A stretch of 64,000 nucleotides of DNA, taken from contig NZ_JACHEO010000005.1 in assembly GCF_014201505.1 (NCBI RefSeq), positions 62,001 through 126,000 on the forward strand, written 5' to 3'. The DNA is from Desulfoprunum benzoelyticum (GTDB taxonomy: Bacteria > Desulfobacterota > Desulfobulbia > Desulfobulbales > Desulfocapsaceae). The notes beneath the pieces are model-generated. The model searched no databases. It was not told the origin of the DNA and saw nothing but the letters and a program-made list of their open reading frames with translations. The position numbers and the translations under genes are program-made. Below, in pieces: positions 24,151 through 33,360 of the stretch (positions within the stretch are counted from its first letter, which is position 1; each line of letters starts with the position of its first letter).

Positions 24151-25617
24151 TCAGACTACCGGCAGGTGGATCGTAAAGGTCGTTCCTTCGCCGAGACGGC
24201 TGTCGACGAAAATTTCCCCCAAATGCCCCTCGATGATGTTTTTGGTAATCGCGAGACCAAGGCCCGTTCCCTTGCTCTTGTCGGTAAAAAACGGTTTGAA
24301 GATCTGGGCCAGCTTCTCTTCATCCATTCCGCAACCGCTGTCGTGGACCACGACCTTTATCCGTCGCCCTTCGTCACTGCTGCCGGTGCTGATCCGGAGG
24401 CGGCCGCCGTGGTCCATGGCCTGGATGGAATTGAGCAGTATATTGAGCAGGGCGCGGTAGACCTGGTCGATATCGACCGCTGTTTCCGGGAGGTCGGGGG
24501 CCAGATCGGCGAGCACATTCACCTGCTGCTCCTTGAACATCGGGGCGAGGAAGGCCAGAACCTTGTCGATGATGACGTTGACCTGCCCTCTCTCCATCTT
24601 CATCTGCTGCGGCCGGGCGAAATCCAGGAACTCGACGACGATGTTGTTCAGCCGCATCGTTTCATCGACAATGATCCTGGCCAGATGTTCGTTGCCCGGC
24701 GCCACCTTCTGGATCCTTTTTTCGAGGATCTCGGCGGTGCTGCGGACGATGCCGAGCGGACTCTTGATCTCATGGGAGACGGTGGCGACCATCGTTCCCA
24801 GGTGCGCCAGCCGTTCGGTCTGGTTCAGCTTCTCCTCGAGCCGCAATCGCTCCAGGGCCTTGCTTTCCATGATCCGGCCGGCGCGGGAGACGATGGTCCG
24901 CAGGACAAGGAACAGTACCCCCATGACGGCTGCCGACACCAGGATGATCCGGCCCTGCAGGTTGATGATGGAGGCATAGTTGTTCGACAGGTCCTTGACG
25001 ATCTCGATGACCCCCATGATGACCTCGCCGCTCTCCCCGTCTTCACGAACCTGGCGGAAGGGGATATAGGCCCGGAGCTGGCAACTCACCGCCGGGGCCA
25101 CCGACAGCAGGCTGAAGACCGAGCCGCGGTAGATGAACCGCGAATTGGCCTTCCCCTTCAGGGCCTGCTCGTACTCCACGCCTCCCTTGTCCTTTACCCC
25201 GACCAGTTCGCTGACGGTCGAATAGGAGATGATATTGACCCGTGAGTCATAGATCGTCACGGAGTCGATCTTCAGGCCCTGGATCAGGCCGCGCACGATC
25301 CGGTCGAGATTCTCGAACTGTTCGGGGTTGCTGAGGGCGATGCCGCCGTAGCGGACGACGGCGGGGAGGACAAAACGGCGAAAGACCTGCTGGTTGATGT
25401 TTTCAGCGAGGAGCAGCACATATTCCTGGCTCTGCTCGAGCATGACCCGACGGGCATGGTTCGAGATGATCCACGAAAGAATCAGGGTGAAGACGAGGAT
25501 CACCCCAAGACTGGTAAAGGAAAAATACTTGACCAGCTTGAACGGCTGCAGACCGGTGTCGAATTTCTGCCGGCGGATGGAATCGAAGATCTCCTGCGGG
25601 TCCTGCCTAGTTTCCAT
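24151..25617 (-). CDS. Membrane sensor histidine kinase
   Basis: 488 residues from ATG 25617 (METRQDPQEI). One membrane helix at about 35-55, an extracytoplasmic sensor domain of about 180 residues, a second helix near 220-240, a short coiled coil, HisKA with His in VATVSHEIKSPLG, HATPase with LLNILLNSIQAM (N box), VVHDSGCGMDE (G1) and GTGLGLAITKN (G2). No receiver domain. The start lies inside the last codons of the upstream radical-SAM gene (11-base overlap), so it is translated from the same message, downstream of ftsZ. The longer open frame upstream runs inside the radical-SAM gene. Partner regulator not in the window. Confidence 0.88.
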   Translation of the reverse strand: METRQDPQEIFDSIRRQKFDTGLQPFKLVKYFSFTSLGVILVFTLILSWIISNHARRVMLEQSQEYVLLLAENINQQVFRRFVLPAVVRYGGIALSNPEQFENLDRIVRGLIQGLKIDSVTIYDSRVNIISYSTVSELVGVKDKGGVEYEQALKGKANSRFIYRGSVFSLLSVAPAVSCQLRAYIPFRQVREDGESGEVIMGVIEIVKDLSNNYASIINLQGRIILVSAAVMGVLFLVLRTIVSRAGRIMESKALERLRLEEKLNQTERLAHLGTMVATVSHEIKSPLGIVRSTAEILEKRIQKVAPGNEHLARIIVDETMRLNNIVVEFLDFARPQQMKMERGQVNVIIDKVLAFLAPMFKEQQVNVLADLAPDLPETAVDIDQVYRALLNILLNSIQAMDHGGRLRISTGSSDEGRRIKVVVHDSGCGMDEEKLAQIFKPFFTDKSKGTGLGLAITKNIIEGHLGEIFVDSRLGEGTTFTIHLPVV

Positions 25618-27406
25618 GGCACACCCCGCAACGGCGGCAGACCGCGGTATCGCACGGCACCGTGGTCTTTTCGGCGAAGGCCCGCTGGTATTCCTGCCAC
25701 AGGTAGCCGCGACTGATGCCATGATCGAGGATATCCCAGGGGAAGACACTGTTCTCATCATGGCCGCAGATCACAAATCGCTCGACATCCAGCTGCTGTC
25801 GCGCCATCGCCTTCTTCCACGGCAACCGGTGGGCGACCATATCCAGCAGGACGGCGGCCAGGCGGCGGTCCCCCTTCGCCAGCAGCGCCTGAAAAAGGAC
25901 CTGCTCCGGCCGGTCATGGGTGAGGTGGACATTGGCCAGTCCGGTTATTCCGGAGCGCAGCAGTTCCTGGCGGCGCCGGAGTTCGGCCACGACCTGAAGG
26001 AGATCGCCATGCGCACCGGGCGGCAAAGCCGCGCTCATGCCGAAGGGATGGTACTGAAAGGGGGTCCAGGGCTTCGGGGCGAAACAGTTGACCGAGATCC
26101 GGATCTCGCACAACCGGCCCCTGGCCCTGCCGATCGGATCGATTGCCTCCTTGATCCTGGCGACGAGGAGCAGGAATTCCCGCAGGTCGGCATCGGTCTC
26201 GGTCGGCAGACCGATCATCAGATAGAGCTTTAATTTGAACAGACCAGCCGCCACCAGCTTTACGGCGGCCTGGAGAAGATCGTCTTCGCTGATGTTCTTG
26301 TTGATGACCCGACGCAGTCTTTCGGAACTGCCGTCCGGGGCAATGGCCACGCTCTTCAGCCCGCTCTTGCCGAGCAGTTCCAGTAAAGGCTGGCTGATCC
26401 GGTCGGCCCGCAGCGAGGAAAAAGACAGGGCGCACCCATTCAGTCCGATATGGTCGGCAATCCGGTCGAGCCCGTCCGGATCGGCCATCTCCATGCCGAG
26501 CAGCCCTATTCGGCTGACCGAGGCGTCTCGGGCCTCGAGTCCCTTGATCACCGCCGCCATATCCCACAGCCGTGGAGGCCGATAGACAAAACCGGCGGTA
26601 CAGAACCGGCAGCCACGCGAACACCCCCGTCCGAGTTCGGTCAGATAGAGGTCGGCAAACTCGGCCTCGGGGGTCAGCAACTGCGAGTGCCCGGCGACGG
26701 CACAGGATGACAGACTGGTCTTGGTGATCCGCGGCGGCAGCCCGGCCGGATGGTCGTATCCCGCGAACTGCCCCCGTTCGTCATATCGCGGAGGGTACAG
26801 CATGGGCGCGTAGCAACCGGGCAGGTCGCGGTTGATCGACCACAGCAGATCCCGGCGCGAGCCGGAGCCGGACAGACCTGCAACAATCGCTCGCATCAGT
26901 TGCGGCAGGACAGGTTCGGCCTCGCCCACCACAAACAGATCGACAAACGGCGCGATGGGTTCGGGGTTCATGAAGGCGACCACGCCGCCGCAGACAAGCA
27001 GCGGGGAATCTGCCGAGATCGCAGGATTCCGCTTTTCAGCCCAGGGTTCGATGCCGGCGGCAAGAAGCATCTCCACCAGGTGCCGGTAGTCGTGCTCGAA
27101 GCTTATAGAGATGAAGACCAGGGAAAAATGGTTCAGCGGCCTGTCCGACTCGATCGAGCGGAGAGGTTTGCCCGGGGATGGCAGGAAGAAGCGCTCACAG
27201 ACGACTGCCTCTTCCTCGTTGAGAAGGCTGTACACCAGTTGGAAGCCGAGACTCGACATGCCGACCTGGTAGGTGTTGGGATAGACCAAGGCTGCCGGCA
27301 GCCGGCCGGTCCATTTTTTCAGGTATCCCCCCCGTTCCTTGTCGAGGAGGGCCTGACGCGGACTAATCCCTGTTTTGCCCGGTTTCCGTCTGCCGATTCC
27401 AGTCAC
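25607..27406 (-). CDS. B12-binding-like / radical SAM protein (TIGR03960-like)
   Basis: 599 residues. An N-terminal cobalamin-binding-like Rossmann part (LVYPNTYQVGMSSLGFQ near 40, then VFISISFEHDY) precedes a radical-SAM core with the cluster motif GRGCSRGCRFCTAGF near 262-276. The C-terminus carries another Cys set, CDTAVCRRCGVC, at 586-597. This is the architecture of the TIGR03960 family, whose role is unknown; in many bacteria it is encoded near a DUF2344 partner and ribonuclease G, neither of which is here. Starts 6 bases after the ftsZ stop, so it belongs to the end of the division operon. Confidence 0.85.
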   Translation of the reverse strand: MTGIGRRKPGKTGISPRQALLDKERGGYLKKWTGRLPAALVYPNTYQVGMSSLGFQLVYSLLNEEEAVVCERFFLPSPGKPLRSIESDRPLNHFSLVFISISFEHDYRHLVEMLLAAGIEPWAEKRNPAISADSPLLVCGGVVAFMNPEPIAPFVDLFVVGEAEPVLPQLMRAIVAGLSGSGSRRDLLWSINRDLPGCYAPMLYPPRYDERGQFAGYDHPAGLPPRITKTSLSSCAVAGHSQLLTPEAEFADLYLTELGRGCSRGCRFCTAGFVYRPPRLWDMAAVIKGLEARDASVSRIGLLGMEMADPDGLDRIADHIGLNGCALSFSSLRADRISQPLLELLGKSGLKSVAIAPDGSSERLRRVINKNISEDDLLQAAVKLVAAGLFKLKLYLMIGLPTETDADLREFLLLVARIKEAIDPIGRARGRLCEIRISVNCFAPKPWTPFQYHPFGMSAALPPGAHGDLLQVVAELRRRQELLRSGITGLANVHLTHDRPEQVLFQALLAKGDRRLAAVLLDMVAHRLPWKKAMARQQLDVERFVICGHDENSVFPWDILDHGISRGYLWQEYQRAFAEKTTVPCDTAVCRRCGVCHGN

Positions 27407-27412
27407 TCCGCC

Positions 27413-28633
27413 TTAATTGGCCTTTTTCCGGAGATAGGTCGGAGTCTCCAGATAGTCCTCGTTCCAGCTGTTGCTCCGGCGCGCCCTTTCGCCTTCGTTG
27501 ATATTGGACACCCCGAGATTTTCAAAGGAATCGAAGTTGGAACCGGGAAGCGGCGCCACCCTGGGATGACGATTGGCCTGGGCGGGAACTGCCGTCGACT
27601 GGACCTCCGGCTCGCGAACCTGTTTTTTCTTCACCAGATCATCGACCTGGGCGATCGTCTCCTTCTTTTTGAGGACATCGCCGATGCCGGTGGCAATGAC
27701 TGTCACCTGCAGGGCGTCATCGAGCGAGTCGTCGTAGAGGGCGCCAACCACGATCTTGGCATCCTCGTCGACCTTCTCCTGAATCAGGGCGGAGGCCTCC
27801 ATGAATTCGGCAAGAGTGAACGTCTCCTCTGATGCCGAGATGTTGATGATCAGGCCCCGGGCGCCATCGATGCCGACATCCTCGAGGAGCTGGTTGTCGA
27901 TCGCCCGTTTTGCAGCCTCGATAGCCCTGTTCTCTCCGACCGCCCGACCGGAACCCATCACGGCAGGGCCTACCTCCCGCATGACCGTGCGGAGATCGGC
28001 AAAATCGGCGTTGATCAGACCCGGCATGTTGATCAGGTCGGTGATCCCTTTCACCGCCTGCAACAGCACCGTGTCCGCCATACTCAACATATCGGAGAGC
28101 TTGCTCGTTTTCTGCATCAGCGACAGCAGACGGTCGTTGGGAACCGTGATGATCGTGTCGGCATATTTCTGCAGTTCCTTCCACCCCGCTTCGGCATTGC
28201 TGGCGCGGTGTCGGCCTTCGAAGCTGAACGGCTTGGTCACCACGGCAACGGTCAGAGCGCCGAGTTCCTTGCTGGCCCTGGCCACTACCGGCGCGGCGCC
28301 GGTGCCGGTACCGCCGCCGAGACCGGCGGTGACAAAGACCATGTCGCTGCCCTTCAGGGCCGACTTCAGGTCTTCCAGGGACTCGAGCGCGGCCTGAGCC
28401 CCGGTATCCGGGTCGGCACCGGCTCCCAATCCCTTGGTAATGCCAGGTCCGATCTGGAGACAGATGTCCGCCTTAGAAAAGTTGAGGGCCTGCTTGTCCG
28501 TATTGGCAACGATGAATTCGACTCCCTGGAGGCGATTGGTCACCATGGTGTTGATGGCGTTGCCCCCACCGCCGCCGACACCGATGACCTTCACAGTCGC
28601 AACACCTTCCTGCTCTGCCATTCTGAACGGCAT
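27413..28633 (-). CDS. ftsZ: Cell division GTPase FtsZ
   Basis: 406 residues. Tubulin-like GTPase forming the cytoplasmic division ring. GVGGGGGNAIN near 18, tubulin signature GGGTGTGAAP near 105-114, catalytic T7 loop NADFADLRTVM, then a variable linker and a conserved C-terminal peptide ETPTYLRKKA that binds FtsA. Strong ribosome site (GGAGAGAG) before ATG 28633, and a separate promoter at 28698-28725. Last classical gene of the dcw cluster. Confidence 0.97.
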   Translation of the reverse strand: MPFRMAEQEGVATVKVIGVGGGGGNAINTMVTNRLQGVEFIVANTDKQALNFSKADICLQIGPGITKGLGAGADPDTGAQAALESLEDLKSALKGSDMVFVTAGLGGGTGTGAAPVVARASKELGALTVAVVTKPFSFEGRHRASNAEAGWKELQKYADTIITVPNDRLLSLMQKTSKLSDMLSMADTVLLQAVKGITDLINMPGLINADFADLRTVMREVGPAVMGSGRAVGENRAIEAAKRAIDNQLLEDVGIDGARGLIINISASEETFTLAEFMEASALIQEKVDEDAKIVVGALYDDSLDDALQVTVIATGIGDVLKKKETIAQVDDLVKKKQVREPEVQSTAVPAQANRHPRVAPLPGSNFDSFENLGVSNINEGERARRSNSWNEDYLETPTYLRKKAN

Positions 28634-28697
28634 AATCTCTCTCCAATATTGACTTGACCTTTAGGCAACAAGATCAATAATTCTTTTTAATTTACGA

Positions 28698-28725
28698 AAT
28701 ATAGCACTTGCGACCATTCCCTCAA
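28698..28725 (-). promoter_or_regulatory. Likely sigma-70 promoter for ftsZ
   Basis: On the minus strand TTGAGG (28725-28720), a 16-base spacer and TATATT (28703-28698). It lies in the AT-rich ~107-base gap between ftsA and ftsZ, the only real gap inside the cluster from murC to ftsZ, and would give FtsZ its own expression level. Confidence 0.55.
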
Positions 28726-28739
28726 CGAAAAACTCGGCG

Positions 28740-30008
28740 CTACATTATTTTTTTAAACCACCCCTTCATCCTTCCTATGACCGACAGATCATTGTGACGA
28801 TTTTCTCTCCCCTTTTCACGACCATACATCACCAATCCCACCGCTGTCGTGCATCGAGGCGAATACACTTCTTCGACTCGCCCGGAGATCCTTGACGGAT
28901 AGCCGATGCGGACCTGCATGTCAAAGATCTGCTCCGCCAGGTCGACCACATTGGCCAGAAGGGCGGTGCCGCCGGTAATGACCACGCCGCCGTTGATCCG
29001 GTTTTTCTGCCCGGAGGCGACCAGTTCCCGATCGACCATTTCGAGGATCTCGATCATTCGGGCCTCGAGGATATCGACAAGAACCTTCTGGGTGACCTTT
29101 CGCGGCTCGCGGTCGCCGACTGTCGGCACGTCGACGACCAGGTTCGGCTTGATGATCGAGGCGATCGCCCCGCCGAAATCCTCCTTCAACCGTTCGGCCT
29201 CCTGCAGCGGCGTCCGCAATCCGACCGAAAGATCGTTGGTCAGGTTATGGCCGCCGAGTCCGATCTCGCAGGTGTGACGGATGGTGCCGTCGCAGAACAC
29301 CGCCACATCCGTGGTTCCGCCGCCGATATCGACCAGGGCGACACCGAGTTCCATCTCGTCCCGACTGAGCACGGCATTGGCGGCGGCAATCGATTCCAGT
29401 ACGATATCGGCCACCTCCAATCCAGCCTTGTTGCAGCAGGTGACCAGGTTATGCACCGCGCCGATATCGGCGGTCACCATATGGACATTGGTCACCAGCC
29501 GCACCCCGGTCATCCCGATCGGATTCTGGATGCCGGTGTGATCATCGACCATGTATTCCTGCGGCATTACATGAATAACTTGCTGGTTTTCAGAAATTTT
29601 GACCGTGCGGGCGGCGCTGATCACCTCATCGATATCGACCTTCTTGATTTCGCGGTTGTTGATCGCCAGGATGCCCGGGCTGTTGAAGCCCTTGATATGG
29701 TTGCCGGCAATCCCGACATAGACGTCGACCGCACGCAGATCACAGCCGGCGGCCTCTTCCGCGGCCCGCACGGCCTGCTTGATGGAATTGACCGTGCTTT
29801 CGATATTGACGACGATCCCCTTTTTCAGACCCTGTGAGGGAACGATGCCGACACCGATGATATCGGTGGACTCATCCGTCACCTCACCGACAACGCAGCA
29901 GATTTTTGTCGTCCCGATATCAAGGCCGACAACAAGTTCTCCCGGCTCCCGTTCTTTCTCTACCTGCTCGAAAGTCTCTTCTTTCTCAATTTCCTGCATT
30001 TCGTCCAT
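28740..30008 (-). CDS. ftsA: Cell division actin-like protein FtsA
   Basis: 422 residues from ATG 30008; a TTG three codons earlier overlaps the ftsQ stop and is an alternative. Actin/Hsp70 fold: VGLDIGTTKICCVVGE (phosphate 1), the SHS2-type 1C insertion, VDIGGGTTDVAVF (phosphate 2), GGVVITGGTALL (adenosine). The last residues MKGWFKKIM form the amphipathic helix that attaches FtsA to the membrane. It anchors FtsZ at the membrane and recruits later division proteins. Confidence 0.96.
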   Translation of the reverse strand: MDEMQEIEKEETFEQVEKEREPGELVVGLDIGTTKICCVVGEVTDESTDIIGVGIVPSQGLKKGIVVNIESTVNSIKQAVRAAEEAAGCDLRAVDVYVGIAGNHIKGFNSPGILAINNREIKKVDIDEVISAARTVKISENQQVIHVMPQEYMVDDHTGIQNPIGMTGVRLVTNVHMVTADIGAVHNLVTCCNKAGLEVADIVLESIAAANAVLSRDEMELGVALVDIGGGTTDVAVFCDGTIRHTCEIGLGGHNLTNDLSVGLRTPLQEAERLKEDFGGAIASIIKPNLVVDVPTVGDREPRKVTQKVLVDILEARMIEILEMVDRELVASGQKNRINGGVVITGGTALLANVVDLAEQIFDMQVRIGYPSRISGRVEEVYSPRCTTAVGLVMYGREKGRENRHNDLSVIGRMKGWFKKIM

Positions 30009-30013
30009 TGTGT

Positions 30014-31042
30014 TCAACCTGATCCGCTCTGTGCCACCAGCACCTTGTCTTCCAGATAATCCATCCGGATATATTCAACCCGAGAAATCTGCATTTCCTT
30101 CTCTTGTTTCTTATACAGAACTTCGAGCACCTTCACCAGTCGATTATATTTGGTTTCCGCCTTCCCTCGGCCAAAAAAAATCGGAAAAGGATATTCCACA
30201 AGAAAAATAACCAGTTCACCGATATGATTGACATGCATTTCGGAAACCGCCTGCTTCGGCAGGTTTGGATTGTTCTTCTGGGTCTGCCGCAGAAACCCGA
30301 GAATGTCGGCCAGCACCTCCCGTCTCCGCTCATCCTCCTTGACCCGTTCAAGCCCGGTAATGACGGGGTGATCGATATCCATCCCGGCACCAACCTTGAT
30401 GAAGACCTTGCCATCCCTGTTCATATAGAACAGGCCGGGATCCTCCTCCTGTCCCTGGCGATACACCAGGGCGAACGGTTCATGTTCGGTGACCCTGACA
30501 ATGACCGTCGACGGCCAGTCGCGCTCGACCTTGACGGAGCTGACCCATGGGTTTTCGGCGATTTTCCTCTCGACTTCGGCGGTGTCGAGCCGCAGCAGGT
30601 TGGACCGGTAGAGGACCAGCCCGCCCTGACTGCGCAGGGTGCTCTCGCCGATGGTCGAACCGCCGTCAACGGTTACCTTGTGCAGTTGAAACATCGGCAG
30701 AACCGGCATGACATCCCGCCACCCCTGCCACCCCTGCCCGATCCGGTAACCGACGACGACAACCACAACCAGGATCAGACCGACAGCGATCTTCATTATC
30801 GGGATCTTTGTCGGTTCCTTTCGCCGATAGCCTTGATCCCTGACTGCCTTTTTCCTGGAAAAAAACTGGACGAGCGAGGACAGTGAAAGGCGTCGCTTCT
30901 TGTTTTTTTCTGCCCTCTTGTCGCCATAGGCGGTCCGGAACGGGGGATCGAACGAGCGGTAGCCGGTTTTTTTCTTCCGTCGCGAAAAAAGTTTCTCGAC
31001 CTTCCCCAGGCTCTCCTGAATCCACTTCTTCATAGCTCTCAC
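30014..31042 (-). CDS. ftsQ: Cell division protein FtsQ
   Basis: 342 residues. Long basic cytoplasmic N-terminus (about 90 residues, rich in K/R), one membrane helix at about 91-108 (IAVGLILVVVVVVGYRIG), then a periplasmic POTRA domain (FQLHKVTVDGGSTIGES onward) and the FtsQ beta domain. It links FtsL/FtsB-type proteins to the division machine. GTG start overlaps the murB stop as GTGA, with GAGG about 10 bases upstream; an in-frame ATG three codons later is possible. No ddl gene separates it from murB. Confidence 0.92.
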   Translation of the reverse strand: MRAMKKWIQESLGKVEKLFSRRKKKTGYRSFDPPFRTAYGDKRAEKNKKRRLSLSSLVQFFSRKKAVRDQGYRRKEPTKIPIMKIAVGLILVVVVVVGYRIGQGWQGWRDVMPVLPMFQLHKVTVDGGSTIGESTLRSQGGLVLYRSNLLRLDTAEVERKIAENPWVSSVKVERDWPSTVIVRVTEHEPFALVYRQGQEEDPGLFYMNRDGKVFIKVGAGMDIDHPVITGLERVKEDERRREVLADILGFLRQTQKNNPNLPKQAVSEMHVNHIGELVIFLVEYPFPIFFGRGKAETKYNRLVKVLEVLYKKQEKEMQISRVEYIRMDYLEDKVLVAQSGSG

Positions 31043-31959
31043 AGGAAGTGAACCTCGGGTTCCAGTTCAACACCGCTGTCCTGCCGCACCTTTTCCTGAA
31101 CCAGGCGCATCAGGGCCAGCACATCCGCTGCCGTGGCGCCGCCGGTGTTGACCAGAAAGTTGGCATGCCGTTCCGACACCATCGCCCCGCCGATCCTGGC
31201 CCCTTTCAGCCCCGCGGCCTCGATCAACCGGCCGGCGCCGGCATGGGCCGGGTTCTTGAAGAAGGAACCGGCGTTGCCCTGCCCCGACGGCTGGCCGGCG
31301 CGTCTCCTGGCCTGAAGCGCCGCATGCCGCCGGCGAATTTCCTCCGGATCGTCCTCCATCAGGCCCAACTCGACAGCGACCACGACCGCCCGGCCACAGA
31401 GCTCCGGAAAGTCCCGCCAGCAACGATAGCCGAAATGAAGGCGATCCCTACTCAGAATCTGTTCACCGTCCGGGTCGAGAACCGTCACCGTCCTGATGAC
31501 AGCCGCCATCTCCCCACCCCAGGCCCCGGCATTCATGATCACCGCCCCGCCCACGGTACCGGGGATGCCGCCGGCGAACTCCAGGCCGGTCAGCCCTCGG
31601 TCCATACAGACCATCGCAGCCTTTGCCAGGCTGCAGCCGGAACCGATCGCGACAACACATCTCCCGGAGCGACAGGGCCCGAATTCAAGCTGCCGGAAAC
31701 CGTCTCCCAACAAAATGATCACTCCGGCAAAACCCTCATCCCGGACCAGGATATTCGTCCCCTTGCCGATGATCCGCCACGGCACCCCGGTTCGACGAAG
31801 GAACTCCAGCAGCGTCGCCAGTTCACGGCGGTCCTGCACCTTCACCAGAGCCTCGGCCGGACCGCCGATCGCAAAGGAGGTGTACCCGGCAAGAGGGCAG
31901 TCCCATTGCACCGGTTCGGCCATGATCCTGCTGAGCTCCTCTCTGATCACGGGGTCCAC
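31039..31959 (-). CDS. murB: UDP-N-acetylenolpyruvoylglucosamine reductase
   Basis: 306 residues. FAD-dependent reduction of enolpyruvyl-UDP-GlcNAc to UDP-MurNAc with NADPH. The N-terminus has TSFAIGGPAEALV (FAD pocket), then GKGTNILVRDEGFAG, GIPGTVGGAVIMNAGAWGGE (FAD phosphate), and GNAGSFFKNP with the catalytic Ser. The C-terminal HANFLVNTGGATAADVLAL is present. GTG start, ACAGG just upstream; sits 6 bases after murC. Confidence 0.95.
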   Translation of the reverse strand: MDPVIREELSRIMAEPVQWDCPLAGYTSFAIGGPAEALVKVQDRRELATLLEFLRRTGVPWRIIGKGTNILVRDEGFAGVIILLGDGFRQLEFGPCRSGRCVVAIGSGCSLAKAAMVCMDRGLTGLEFAGGIPGTVGGAVIMNAGAWGGEMAAVIRTVTVLDPDGEQILSRDRLHFGYRCWRDFPELCGRAVVVAVELGLMEDDPEEIRRRHAALQARRRAGQPSGQGNAGSFFKNPAHAGAGRLIEAAGLKGARIGGAMVSERHANFLVNTGGATAADVLALMRLVQEKVRQDSGVELEPEVHFL

Positions 31960-31965
31960 GCCTGT

Positions 31966-33351
31966 TCACCGTTGCCGTTGTTCCAGGAGAAGCAGCAGCT
32001 CTTCCCCCACCTTGACGATATTGCCGGCGCCAAGGGTCAGCACCAGATCATTGTCCTGCAGCATCGGCGGCATCTCCGCCGCCATCGTGCCGACATCGGC
32101 GATATAGAGGGTGTTGCGCTGGCCGTGACGCTTGATTTCTTCGAGCAGTACTCTGCTGTTGACCCCTTCGATGGGCTCCTCGCTGGCGGCATAGACCTCC
32201 GTCATGACCAGAACGTCGGCCAGGTGAAAACAGGTCAGAAATTCCTTGAACAGCGCCTGGGTCCTGCTGTAGCGATGCGGCTGAAAAAGCACCACCAGCC
32301 GCTTCTCCGGCCACGCCTCCTTGATCGCCGCCAGCGTCGCCCTGATCTCGGTGGGATGATGACCGTAATCGTCGACAACGGTGATCTCGGCGACCTCGCC
32401 CTTCCTCTGCATCCGCCGCTGGACCCCGGCAAAGGTGCGCAGGGTGCCGGCGATGACAGCAAACGGTATCTCCAGTTCAAGCCCGACGCAGACGACCGCC
32501 AGGGCGTTATAGACATTGTGCCTGCCGGGAGGGGCGAGATCGAGGTTGCCAAGTTCGGCACCGCCCTTCTTGACGGTGAAATGGACCCTGCCGTCGCGGA
32601 AAAAGATATTCTCGGCGTAGATATCGGCCTGCGGAGTCAGGCCGTAGGTGATGATCCGCCGCCCGATGAACGGCAGCAGGTCGGCGATGTTCTGATCGTC
32701 GAGACAGAGGACCGCGGCGCCGTAGAACGGGATCTTGTTGATGAACTGGAGAAAGATCTCCTTGATATGAGCAAGATCGCGATAGTAGTCGAGATGTTCG
32801 AGGTCGATGTTGGTCACGACTTCGACCACCGGCGACAGCTTGAGGAACGAGCCGTCGCTCTCGTCGGCCTCGGCGACGAGGAAATCGCCCTGCCCCAGCT
32901 TGGCGTTGCCGCCGAGACTGTCGACCTTGCCGCCGACGACGATCGTCGGATCGAGTCCAGCCCTGGCCAGGAGCCAGGCGACCATCGAGGTCGTCGAGGT
33001 CTTGCCGTGACTGCCGGCAATGGCGATACCGAATTTTTTCAGCCGCATCAGCTCGGCCAGCATCTCGGCCCGCTGGATCACCGGGATGAACTGCTCCCGC
33101 GCCGCCACAACCTCGGGATTGGTGGCGGAGATGGCCGAAGAGGTGACGACGACGTCGGCCCCGACGATCCATTCGCTCCGGTGCCCCTGGTAGACCGTTC
33201 CGCCGAGATTACTGAGGTTAACGGTAATTGCCGAACTATGGAGATCGGAACCGGAGACCGTGTAGCCCAGATTGAGCAGCAGCTCGGCAATGCCGCTCAT
33301 GCCGATGCCACCGATGCCGACGAAATGGATATGTTTGGTTTTTCTGTACAT
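31966..33351 (-). CDS. murC: UDP-N-acetylmuramate--L-alanine ligase
   Basis: 461 residues. Mur ligase that adds L-Ala to UDP-MurNAc. N-terminal [15 protein letters not shown] (nucleotide-sugar Rossmann domain), P-loop [12 protein letters not shown] near 111-122, [21 protein letters not shown] and [10 protein letters not shown] (Mur ligase signature). ATG 33351 with AAAGG upstream. Normal length. Confidence 0.96.
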   Translation of the reverse strand: MYRKTKHIHFVGIGGIGMSGIAELLLNLGYTVSGSDLHSSAITVNLSNLGGTVYQGHRSEWIVGADVVVTSSAISATNPEVVAAREQFIPVIQRAEMLAELMRLKKFGIAIAGSHGKTSTTSMVAWLLARAGLDPTIVVGGKVDSLGGNAKLGQGDFLVAEADESDGSFLKLSPVVEVVTNIDLEHLDYYRDLAHIKEIFLQFINKIPFYGAAVLCLDDQNIADLLPFIGRRIITYGLTPQADIYAENIFFRDGRVHFTVKKGGAELGNLDLAPPGRHNVYNALAVVCVGLELEIPFAVIAGTLRTFAGVQRRMQRKGEVAEITVVDDYGHHPTEIRATLAAIKEAWPEKRLVVLFQPHRYSRTQALFKEFLTCFHLADVLVMTEVYAASEEPIEGVNSRVLLEEIKRHGQRNTLYIADVGTMAAEMPPMLQDNDLVLTLGAGNIVKVGEELLLLLEQRQR

Positions 33352-33360
33352 ACTTGCCTT

